64,000 bases of DNA from Podocnemis expansa. Taxonomy: Eukaryota > Chordata > Testudines > Podocnemididae. The notes beneath the pieces are model-generated. The model saw only the letters and a list, made by a program, of their open reading frames with translations. It did no database searches and was not told where the DNA came from. The stretch covers positions 7,489,594 through 7,553,593 of the forward strand of contig ML682024.1 in NCBI GenBank assembly GCA_007922195.1. The letters run 5' to 3'. Positions within the stretch are counted from its first letter, which is position 1; each line of letters begins with the position of its first letter. This document shows positions 44,660-61,206 of this stretch, piece by piece. Position numbers and translations under genes: made by a program.

Positions 44660-44900
44660 CTGCTGGAACACAGCAGAACGCTGTTCCAGGGCCCACTATT
44701 TTTAGGCGTCCAGCGTTGAGGCCCCTAAAATTGGAAAATCATGCTGGAACGCTGCATTCCAGGGCCTGTTAATTTTCAATGGTGGACCCAGAATGCAGCA
44801 TTCCAGCACCATTTTTGATTTTTAGGGGGCCTGGAACACTGATCCCCTAAAAATAGTGGGACCTGGAATGCTGTTCCAGGGCATTCCAGTCCACTTTAAC
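44660..44900. repeat. Palindromic hairpin sequence, possible MITE
   Basis: ctgttccagggcccactatttttagg (44691 on) is mirrored near 44845-44885 as cctaaaaatagtgggacctgg. Inner arms ctggaacgctgcattccag and gaatgcagcattccagcacc also pair. The whole could fold into one long imperfect hairpin. No terminal signature or target duplication was found. Confidence 0.6.
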
Positions 44901-46414
44901 CCCTGGTTCTGCTCCCAGCCCAGAGGCATGGCTGGCCCTGTTTTCAGAACCCTAACCTGGGCCTTGCAACACTGAAATGAATTCCCAGGTCCTGTAGCTT
45001 CTTTATGACTCAGTTTCCCTACAGTCAGGGCTCCACAGGCCTGGTGTTCTTGCCCAGCTCCAAAACAGTCCTTGGAAGAACCCTTCAGTCAGTGTGTCAG
45101 TCCCTCCAGGTCCCACTCTCACTGGGGTAGCCCACTGGCTTCCCAACCCCCTGGGATCCACCCTTGGAGTCTGCAGCTGCCCCCCCACCACTGCCCATGT
45201 TGCTCCCAGAGCTGCCTGCAAGTCTGCCTGGACTGAGCCTGGGAGGGCAGCTCATGCACCCACAGGGCACAGGGCACCTCTGTGTCCAAAATCTGCACTG
45301 GTTCGTGCCTCGTGGTGTGAGGAGAGGTTTCTTGAGTGTCTGGGCATAGAAAGTCTATAGTTAACAGGGAGAATGGGGTCTAACAGCAAGGTCCAGCTGG
45401 GTCAGTCCAGAGCCCAGCACCCTCTTTAGGCCTCATTGAGGTCCAGTCCCAGAAGCCTCCCTGTTTCCAGCTACCCAGCAGCTTCCCCAGGACTTGAAAT
45501 GGGGGAGTGTAGAGGGAGATGTAGTGGGGGTGTTGGGGCACTCACTTAACTGATATAACACTGTTACTAGCTGACAGTTGGGGGGTGTTGGGAAATTTGG
45601 GGAGGGGTTGGGGGTGTTAGGTAAAATCCCTGCAGCCACCTGCAGGCAGAGCTGTAACTAGGGTGGCTCCATTCACCACTCGATTGAGGGTGCATTCTGT
45701 GCTGCTTGCACCAGGTGCACCCCAGGTGCCAAAATACCTAGTTCTGGCACTGCCTGCAGGTCACAACCCCCAGGCCTCTCCTTGGTCCTTTCTTCTTGTT
45801 CTTCGGCAAACCTGGGCACCTGGTCTCCTCCCAGCCCTTTGTCCTCCAGCTGTTCCCACCTAGTTGGTTTCCTGTGGGGAGCATCCATGGTGGATCCTTG
45901 CTGGGTCACAAATGTCTAGGCCATAGTCTTCAGGGCCCTTCAGTGGGCAAGGAAACCAGGACCCAGACAGGCAGGGAGTGGGACAGCCACCCTTGGACCT
46001 CTGCAAAAAGGAAACAAGCTTTGGCTCCCACCAAGTTAACCAGGCAGCACAGAGGGGAAACTGAGGTGCACACAGCATTTACACAAACATTATGAAAGCT
46101 TCCTACTTTGCCACCCCCAACCCAATTATGGGCAGAGCAGGCCAGGTGTGACCACACAGCCCCAGGGAGGGGGCGAGGTGGGGGCTGCCAATGTCACAAT
46201 GGGCCAGAGGTTCCAGGGCAGCCTAGAGCAGAAGGGGACAGTGACCCTGGCAGCAGCCTGTGCTGGGGCCATGGCCCCCCAAGCACTGGTGGTCCCAGGC
46301 CCCTGCTGCTGCCGTGATGTGCCCCATGGCCTTGGGCTTCTGCGAGCTTCCACTTCAACAAATCAACCCTGACCCAAGCAGCTGGCCCCATGCTCATGTA
46401 CCCCCCAGGTGGGC

Positions 46415-53574
<7,160 letters not shown>

Positions 53575-54984
53575 GCTTAGTTCAGGTCTGATCTGTTCCC
53601 AGGAGCTTCTCACATCAGGCCAGGAAGGGAGTGGGGACTAGTGGTTAGAGTGATGGGAAGCACAGGACTCCTGGGTTCCAAATCCACCTTGGGCTGACTG
53701 GACAAGCCTTTCTCAGAGCCCTACTCTACTTAATCCCACCACTTCACACTGAGTCTCGTGAGCTGCAATCCCTACAAGTTTTGTGGCCCTAGAGACTCAA
53801 ATGGTTACAAATCCAATCCAGTTATTAAGACATATTGGAGTGAAGCTCTGTTGTTCACCAAGAGCCCCCACCCTCTGCTACTTACTCCCTCCTGCAGATT
53901 TCCTCACCTGGAGATTTTGTAGTTTGAGGACAAGACTGGGAGGTTCCAGATAATTACTGAACCACCTTCTCCTGCATCTGGGAAAGGTGCCCCTAGCATG
54001 GTGACATACCTGTTGGACCTGATCAGGTGTTAACACGCTCCAGGGGAACCGGTCCAATCACACCACTGTGGTCATAGGACAGAAAAGGGGGTGGGGGATG
54101 AGAGGGTTACAGGGTGTCATAAGAAGCCATGAATCCATGGGCTGTGATTTGTAGTATCTTGTAAAGCTCTGAATTGAACCTTCCCGGCCTGGTGGGTGAC
54201 ATGGCTTGGGCAGGTTTCCATTGAGGGTGGAAGGTGTGTTTGTCTTCGATTGTTTTGCTGGTTCAAGGTTGGAGGGATTGTCTGGTTTCACCTCCATTGC
54301 TGGGGCCCTGGATGGGTTACACCCCATAAGATCTTGAAAGATGCATTGTGTGGGGTACTGATCACCTAATGATGGAAAGACGGCTGCAGGTTTTGCCTTT
54401 TTTGGCCAAATCTGGCTCTGTTTGGGTCCAACCTGGCTTCTGCTGATCAGCGTGGTGAGGTTGGGGGGTTGAAGGAAGGCCAGAAGAGGGGATTCAGGGA
54501 AGATTTCTGTTTATGTGGGGTCACCGTTGAATATGGGATGTATTTATTTGCTAATATCCTGTATGGGTTCCAGTGGGGAGAAGCTGCGGGGAGTGGGAGG
54601 TTGGTTATTTCTGTACTGAAGCAGGTTCTCTTGGGGTATTTGGCTGCTGCCTTCCATGATGTGACTGACTTCTCTGGTGGAACGTGCTCGTTTAGTGACA
54701 GCAGGTTTTGAGGCATTAAAGTGAATTTAATGGATGTTTTCCCCGGAGCACATTCTGAATGGACACTAGATTTATGGCTCATACAGCAATCTATAACCAA
54801 CTTAAATCACCCACCAGCTTCCCTCGTCCACATGAGTGGAGAGGCATTAACGGGACACTCCAATTTGAATTGTCCTTTGAAAGATGTGTAAACTACTTAC
54901 CCTCTAGCAACCTGTTCCACTCCGCATTTCACTGGGGTACCTTTTACACACCTGGAGGAGACCTCTGCATAGCTCAGAAACTGA

Positions 54985-55135
54985 TCTGATAAAAGATATA
55001 AGAATGAACAGACTGGGTCAAACCAATGGACCATCTAGCCCAGTATCCTGTCTTCCATCAGTGGCCCGTGCCAGGTACTTCAAAGGGAATGAATAGAGCA
55101 GGTAAAACTCCCAGCCTCTATGTCAGTCCCTGGAA
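54985..55135 (+). mobile_element. Sauropsid interspersed repeat, probably CR1-type LINE fragment
   Basis: The phrase gactgggtcaaaccaatggac followed by catctagcccagtatcctgt and gccaggtacttcaaagggaa is a recurrent sequence in reptile and bird genomes, usually seen as a LINE 3' fragment. Family assignment is from memory and not certain. Confidence 0.4.
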
Positions 55136-55158
55136 AACAGAGATACTTTACCCACCTT

Positions 55159-55287
55159 AACAAACAAGGAGTCTGGTGGCTTTGTCTTTGAAGTGGGATT
55201 TTCTCCCACAAAAGCTCATGCGATAAATAAATTTGTTAATCTTTAAAAGTGTTTGCTGAACTAGACTAACATAACTACCCATTTGGA
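55159..55287 (+). mobile_element. Penelope-like repeat with 14-bp target duplication
   Basis: The 14-mer actttacccacctt is exact at 55145-55158 and 55288-55301. The insert has a brief inverted arm (aacaaacaaggagtctggtgg), then gaagtgggattttctcccac, AAAAGCTCATGCG, a direct arm and a tail ending actacccatttgga. The CTGATGA box was lost at the arm junction. Confidence 0.85.
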
Positions 55288-56888
55288 ACTTTACCCACCT
55301 TGACTCTCTAATATTCCAGGACTGACAGAGCTACAACTGTGTCACCTAGAGGATAGTGTTGGGTCTCTGGGCCTCATTCTTCCCCAAACAGGCATAGCAT
55401 TAGAGTTTCTGTAAATTGCTTTGAAATCCATGGACACTTTAAGATCATTATTAGTTTCTTCTCCCTTTCAATTCTCCCCTGCAAAGTGCTAATGAGGAAG
55501 CTGTCGCTGACTGATTTCTACTCCTTTGCTTTTGTCATTTTTATTTGTAATAACAATTAGTCATTATTTTTATAATTGTTATTGCAATCCTGATCATTAT
55601 TTTACTTAAAACTCTGAGTAACCCAATTAACCTCAGATAAAGGACCACTTTGCTACACTTACAACAGCTGATTTAATTCAGCAGAAGTTCAGATCAAAGA
55701 TGAACATTGCAATAATGAACTTTATATGGAAACCTGGCACTTTATCCAGACTTTATCACTGAAAACTGGGTTCTCAATTAAATGAAAGATTCTGCAGAAA
55801 AATGTCTCATTAGCATATTTTTGGGGTGTACAACTGCAAATTTCTGCTTGAAAACTGACATTTTTAGGCATTCTTATTGGTGAAAAATTTTCTTTGGGTT
55901 TGGGCCAGAATTGACTCGGGTTTTGGCAGATTTCAGCTAATTTTTTTGTTTAGTTTTTTTCACTTGGTCCAGTTTTCCCCTAGTTTTTATTAGGTTTGGC
56001 TAAATTATTTCTTCTTCTTCTTCTTTCTTTCTTCACATTTTCAGGCCAATTCCCTTCCCCTTTGATGTACACTTCAACGGTTTCAGACAAAAATATATTT
56101 CTCAGCCAATTTTTAAAAACAATGGGTTTCTTTCCAGTTTTCGGTCAAAATTTGTTCCAGTTTTTAGCCACTTGGGGGCAGGGGTTGACCGATTTTTAGA
56201 GTACAAATTTGATCAATTATTTTCAACAAAACCTTTTATAGCCCAATATTTTTTTTTCCAGCTGTTTTGTGTTATCTGGCAGTTCTTTCCATGATTTTCA
56301 ATTTTCTGGGGTGGGAGTTTGTTTTGTTTTTTAGAGCCAAAGTTTAAATATGCCACTGAAAATTTAGACTAAACTGAAAACACATTAGGTGAGTTGCAAT
56401 TTGCTACGGAAAATCCACCCCATTTTCCGATCATTTCTAATGACAGAGCTATTCTTAATAGGTTCTCCATGGCTTCCCTTTCTGAAGAGCGGGCAGCTGG
56501 GGGGCTACATTTAACCATGCATAGAATTGGTTTATTACAGGTGTTTGGATCACAGCATTAGGTCATGACAGGCACAGTTGACCACATTGCGGGCATTTGT
56601 CTCCACAGAGGCAACGGTGATTGGGCTGCAACCAGACTGAAATCCCAGTAGTGGCCAGGTAAGTCTTGGGAGCTCTGTCTCCTTGCGCTTGGATGTTTGC
56701 CACATCCAAATCATCACCCTATTCCACGTTTCAGGGTGGCACATCAACACACTGAGATCAGAGCCCCAGTTGTGTTGGGTGCCATACAGACATGAGCAAT
56801 TCCCATGCTCCACAGCTCCCCCTGCTCAAGCTGCAGTGGCCAGTGGCATGTTCTGTGCTTTGTGTGACCACTGTTTCTCTTCCTCCAG

Positions 56889-57090
56889 GCTGGACGCAGC
56901 AAGAGTAGAAGAGGATTCGTCACCAGGCTGAGGGAGCCTCTAGAACAGGATGGCTGGAGGGACCAGGCTGGAGGATCATGGTGGGGTCAGGCTGAGTTGT
57001 GTGTCCCCCCCGTTCCCCCCCCCGGAGCACAGCCAGGGGCTCAGGGCAGCGAGTGTCACAGATTTCCCAGCTTTGCCTATTAAACTTTGC
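56889..57090 (+). other. Candidate 3' terminal exon with ATTAAA poly(A) signal
   Basis: A good acceptor (tttctcttcctccag) opens at 56889. Entered in phase 2, as left by GARIN5B exons 7 and 10, it reads 13 codons (LDAARVEEDSSPG) to TGA at 56929-56931. ATTAAA follows at 57079-57084, and then a TGTGTGTGTG-rich downstream element. It may be an alternative last exon of GARIN5B or a non-coding terminal exon. Transcript evidence would decide. Confidence 0.4.
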
Positions 57091-57119
57091 ATTGAACGTT
57101 GGGCCTGGGTTGTGTGTGT

Positions 57120-57310
57120 GATTGTCCATTGTAGGGCTCAGGGCAGCATTAGGGGGTGCTGGGCTGTGGGGAGGCGGGGGGAAGTGTTGGGGGACTCTGT
57201 GTGCACACGGTGGGAGGCATTTGGGGAGGAGCAGCATGGGATGGGCACCATGGGGTGACATTCAGGGGCTGGAGGGAGCAGAGTGGGGGTAGCTCTGTGC
57301 GAATGTTTGG
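57120..57310. repeat. G-rich degenerate minisatellite
   Basis: Irregular gggcagcat, ggggtgct and gggatgggcacc words, resembling the intronic tract at 48380-48720 and the C-rich tract at 58980-59450 on the other strand. Confidence 0.4.
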
Positions 57311-57389
57311 TGGGGTATGAAGCAGGGGGGGTGGGCTCCATCGGAAGGAGCAGTGTTGGGGGGCAGGATCAGGACCACAGACCCCTGCG

Positions 57390-57560
57390 CTCTTATTGGC
57401 CAAAACGCCTCCCCCTCCCACATTTCTAGAAGGTTCTGTGGCAGTTGCTCCGCCCTCAAATGCAATGGGGAGGGGCCAGGCCCAGCCCTTTGTTTCCATT
57501 GGCCAGAGCCTTCCACAGTGGGGAATGTGCCAGCCAATAGGAATTTGGGGGGGCAATAAA
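57390..57560 (+). promoter_or_regulatory. Probable COX6B2 promoter with three CCAAT boxes
   Basis: ATTGG/CCAAT motifs occur at about 57394 (tattggccaa), 57499 (cattggccag) and 57533 (gccaatagga), spaced 105 and 34 bp. The block is 0.4-0.55 kb upstream of the COX6B2 start and downstream of a poly(A) signal. A 5' UTR exon ending near 57810 at a GTGAGC donor is plausible (cattggtggtgagagacag). Confidence 0.4.
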
Positions 57561-57829
57561 GCCCCATCCTGAAGAGTCTCAGGGGAGCAGTTCTGACCCA
57601 GAGTCAAACTGTACGGGATGGGGGGCATGGGGCGGGCGAGAGGGATCTGGCAGCAGCATGGGGGGGAGGGAACCTGACGGTGGGGGGCAAGGGGAGGGAT
57701 CCCAGCAGTGGGGGGCGAGGGGAAGGCCAATCCCTCATTTTATTATCTCTCCCTTTAGCAGCCCAAAGCAACTGAATTTAGCAGCCTGGGGCATTGGTGG
57801 TGAGAGACAGGTGAGCCCGGTTTGGAGGG

Positions 57830-57930
57830 GGAGTGGGGTCTAGTGGTTGGGGGGGGCTGGAAGCCAGGACACCTGGGTTGTATCCCGACTCAAAAGGGGA
57901 GTGAGAGCCAGTGGTTAGAGCAATTCAGCC
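57830..57930 (+). repeat. ~80-bp tRNA-box-like repeat
   Basis: Reads gggtctagtggttggggggg, then aggacacctgggttgtatcc and cagtggttagagcaattcag, directly before the first COX6B2 coding exon. Confidence 0.65.
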
Positions 57931-57947
57931 TCTCTACTTCTGCAGGC

Positions 57948-58718
57948 ATGCAAAGCTCAGATGGTGCCAGCAAGGGGGAGAAGGAAGTCCCCCCATGGTC
58001 CCGGGGATATTACCGCACGGCCCCCTTTGATCCCCGTTTCCCCAACACCAACCAGACCCGCAACTGCTACCAGAACTACCTAGGTGAGCGGCAGAGGGCC
58101 TTCGGCAGGAGGCAGGGGGCCACGTGTGTGGCATGTGGGCTAGAAGCCAGGACTCCTGGGTTCTCTCCCCACCTCTGGAAGGGAGTAGGGTTGAGTGGTT
58201 AGAGGAGGGGGGCTGGGAGTCAGGACTCCTACCTTCTCTCCTCTGCGCTGGGAGGGGAGCGGGGTCTAATGGTTGAGGTTGTGGGTATGACGGGCATGGA
58301 CTGTGGGGCTGGACCTCTGGCACTCCCTCTGATGGTGGAGGGTAATGTGTGTTGTCTCCCCACAGACTATTACCGCTGCCTGAAGATACTGGGGGCAAAG
58401 GGCAAGAACACTAAGCCATGCCAGTGGTACTATCGCGTCTACAAGTCCCTGTGTCCCCTTTCCTGGGTATGTGGGGCACCAGGACCCTGGGCGTACCCCT
58501 GCCCTATTTCCTCCTCCCTGAATGGGAGCCAACACCCTGAGAGGGGAAAGGACCCATGACCCATTCCCTCTCCATGCATGTGGGACTGGGCCCTGCTCAG
58601 TGTGGAGCTGACTGCTCAGTGTTGGGTCACCCCTGTGCACCCCTAACTCTGTTTCCCTCCCCAGGTGAGGCGCTGGGATGAACAGAGGAATGAGGGCTCC
58701 TTTGCTGGCAAGATCTAA
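57948..58718 (+). CDS. COX6B2: Cytochrome c oxidase subunit 6B2
   Basis: COX6B subunits sit on the intermembrane-space face of complex IV and join the two monomers; COX6B2 is the testis form in mammals. Coding exons 57948-58083, 58366-58466 and 58665-58718 join in phase to 96 residues; human forms are 86-88. The core reads [20 protein letters not shown], then QNYLDYYRC (CX9C), [12 protein letters not shown] (CX10C), PLSWV, and [14 protein letters not shown] at the end. The twin cysteine pairs are intact. The N-terminal 20 residues ([20 protein letters not shown]) are longer and unlike mammals. COX6B2 is preferred over COX6B1 because GARIN5B is its upstream neighbour, as in human; sequence alone would not settle it. 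Confidence 0.88.
58135..58280 (+). repeat. ~80-bp tRNA-box-like repeat in COX6B2 intron, two units
   Basis: Two units read aagccaggactcctgggttct and gagtcaggactcctaccttct, with gagtggttagaggagggggg between them. Confidence 0.75.
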
Positions 58719-58805
58719 GACCAGCTGTGCCTGGTGGGCACAACAAGGGGGCAGACCCACAGACTGCCCCATGGCGAGGCCTTACCCACTCCAGGACACC
58801 CCTTC

Positions 58806-58811
58806 AATAAA
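58806..58811 (+). terminator. Poly(A) signal AATAAA for COX6B2
   Basis: AATAAA lies 88 bp after the COX6B2 stop and is followed by TGTTTGTTGTTG, a T/G-rich downstream element. Confidence 0.85.
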
Positions 58812-58979
58812 CCTGTTTGTTGTTGCTCACCTCAGCCTTACCATCTGTGTGTCCTAGTCCCTGTAGTGCTCCTTTTCAGGGGATCCCCTGCTACTTCAGA
58901 GTCTGGGTTTGGAGAGCCCCAGGGCTGAGCCTAGAGGCTGGTGCAAGCTAGGGAAGCCCCTGTGCACCCTCCTCGGCCG

Positions 58980-59450
58980 CATGTCATGTACCCTGCCCCC
59001 TTACTTCCGTGCTTCCCCCCCACTACTCACTGTTCTCCTCCACAATTCCTGCCCACTCTTTCAGTCGGCAGACACACTGCTCCTTCCCCACCCTGCACCC
59101 CTCACCCCCAGACACTGCTCCGCTCCCTCCCACCCACTGCCTCATTGCACCCCCTCTCTTCCCCACATCATGCCCCTCCTATGCAGGCGCTGTCCCACAC
59201 AGCACCCCTACTCACTTCCCCTTACCACACCCCTCCCCAAATGCCTCCCACTGCCCCATACACAGTGCACCCCCACATACACTACTCTCTCCCTCACAGC
59301 CCCCCACATCATGCCCCTTCCCCCACACTGCACCCTCACTGTCCCCTCATTGTGCTCCCGCCCCCTCCGAGCCCCCACTCACTGCCCCCACATTGCACCC
59401 TCTGCCCCCCCACTCCCCCCTCTTTTCCTTTTGCTTTTCTTGCTTGCTTG
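58980..59450. repeat. C-rich, G-poor degenerate minisatellite
   Basis: About 470 bp with imperfect ccccacattgcacccctcac-type units and very few G on this strand. Proline/histidine/serine-rich open frames in all three forward frames come from composition. It sits between COX6B2 and the RASIP1 promoter. Confidence 0.6.
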
Positions 59451-59559
59451 AGTTTTTGAAGCCCCCGCATCCCCTTTGCTCTGCCTCCTCCACCCCACAT
59501 CCTTGCTCAGGACAGTCCCAGCCCCCCCTCCTCCCTCCGAGGGGCCCAGCTTCCTGACC

Positions 59560-59813
59560 CGGCTTCTTTTCCTGCCCCCCCCCCCCAGCGGGCGGGCCGG
59601 CGGGGGCCAGGGGAAATCCGCGCTCAGTGACTCCCGGACCCGCCTGGCATCGCCACCGCGCCGCCGGCTGCCGCAGAGCTGGGGCTGGGCTGGGGGTCAG
59701 GCCCCACCGAGGGGCCCTGGGGCGCACGGGGCAGCCCCCCGGCTGGATGTGAAGGCGACTTCAGCGGGAACCGAGCCCCGGAGAGAAGACTTCAGGCCCC
59801 ACGACGGGCCCGG
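59560..59813 (+). promoter_or_regulatory. RASIP1 CpG island and probable 5' UTR exon
   Basis: A dense CpG block (gcgggcgggccggcgggggc and onward) has no TATA box. A GTATGG donor at 59814 could end a non-coding first exon that splices to the acceptor before 61116. This assignment is inference from position, 1.4 kb upstream of the RASIP1 ATG. Confidence 0.45.
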
Positions 59814-61115
59814 GTATGGCTGGGGGGGGAGGCAGCCAGCCAGTGGGGTGGGGGCGAAGTGGGGGTGATCGGGGGTCCAACCAGTCAGCCACGGGGGAGG
59901 GAAAATTGGGGCGACGAGGGCGGGCAGTGGCTGAGAGTCAGAGCGGGTCATCGGAGAGGCCAGCCAGGGGTGGGTGAAATGGGGGAGATTGGGGGTGCGG
60001 CTGAGTTGGGGAGCGGCAAATTGGGGTGATCAGGGGCCAGCCGGAATAGGGAGGGATCCTGCCCCCCATTTTATACGGGTACAGAGGGAGGCCTTGCCCC
60101 CAGGACTGGTGGCAAAGCTGGGAGTGGAAGCCAGGCGTCCTGGCTTTCATGTCCCCAAGCTCTAAGTATTGAATGCAGCTCCCCTCCCACAGCTGGGGAG
60201 AGAACCCAGGAGTCCTGGCTCCCAGCCCCCTCTCTAACCACTAGNNNNNNNNNNGAGAGAACCCAGGAGTCCTGGCTCCCAGCCCCCTCTCTAACCACTA
60301 GCCCCTGCTCCCCTCCCACAGCTGGGGAGAGAACCCGGGAGTCCTGGCTCCCCGCACCCGGCTCCAATCACTAGTCCTGCTGTCTCCCCGGCCCCCGGAA
60401 TGGAGGGCTGAGCTCAGGCGTCCTGGTTTCCCACCCCGGTTCCTTACACATTTGGGGTGTGGGGCATCTCCCCAATGTGGAGCCTTTCTCCCTTGTGACG
60501 CTCACGGGGGGGGACCGCTGAGCCAACAAGGGCCTCAAAAGCCCATGGGAGTAGGCTCAGTGCTCTCCCCGCTTCCGTGGATCCCAGTTCTCCCCCAGCT
60601 GTGGGGGGAGTAGGACGGGGGCTTGTAGCCAAAGACAGCTGGGCGGATGGGCGGGCAGGATCACAGTTGCTTGGGGGGGGGAGTGAGATCTAGCGGTTAG
60701 AGCAGGGGTGGGGCGAGTCAGGACTCCTGGGTCCCCTTCTAAGGCCTGTGTTCAGGAGCTGCCCCCAGCTGGTGGGGGGCCGGAAATATCGAGGTGGGGC
60801 TGGTGACACGAGTGGAGAGGACAGCGGCGGTGTTGGGGTGGAGGGTGAATCACCCCGTGTGTTTGTCATGAGCCAGAACCTCAGTGGGCCCTTACCCTGC
60901 CCCACAGATACCCCCAATTGCCCCTCTCCCCCCACAGACCCACCCCGTTTATCCTGACCCGCCCCCAGCCCAGAAACTTGAGAAATGCCCCCTCCCTGCC
61001 GTCTGCACTCACCTCTGCCCCCTTCCTCAACTTCCCTGCCCCCAAACCACTCACCCCACTGCCAGCCGACAGCCCACCCCTCCCCAAACTGCCGCCCGCA
61101 CCCCCTTGGCTCTAG
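59814..61115 (+). other. Probable RASIP1 first intron
   Basis: It contains several tandem ~80-bp repeats (60125-60440), a 10-N gap, another unit at 60690-60745 and a C-rich stretch before the acceptor. No other exon was recognised. Confidence 0.5.
60125..60440 (-). repeat. ~80-bp tRNA-box-like repeat, tandem array with assembly gap
   Basis: Three or more units read gagaacccaggagtcctggc then tctctaaccactag. The sequence on both sides of ten Ns (60245-60254) is identical for about 50 bp, so unit number here is uncertain. Confidence 0.8.
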
Positions 61116-61206
61116 CCGCCGGCTGCGCCCGGAGCTGCAGGCCCTGGCCTGCTGCCCCCTCATGCCAGGGCTCTGCCGTCGGATGTGCCCCCAGGTGCCC
61201 AGCACC

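Larger units (their letters stand above)
53575..56888. other. Region downstream of GARIN5B stop
   Basis: One ~80-bp repeat unit (53625-53680), a likely LINE fragment (54985-55135), a Penelope-like insertion (55159-55287) and a T-rich tract (55850-56350) were seen. There is no AATAAA soon after the GARIN5B stop at 53574; ATTAAA occurs at about 54715. No further gene was recognised. Confidence 0.55.

Noticed and set aside
58909..59557. Three overlapping proline/histidine-rich forward frames
   Set aside because: Open in all forward frames because the tract lacks G; no splice or family support.
60125..60440. CRISPR-like regular repeats or a tRNA gene
   Set aside because: Vertebrate tandem repeat without unique equal spacers; no cloverleaf can be drawn from the boxes.
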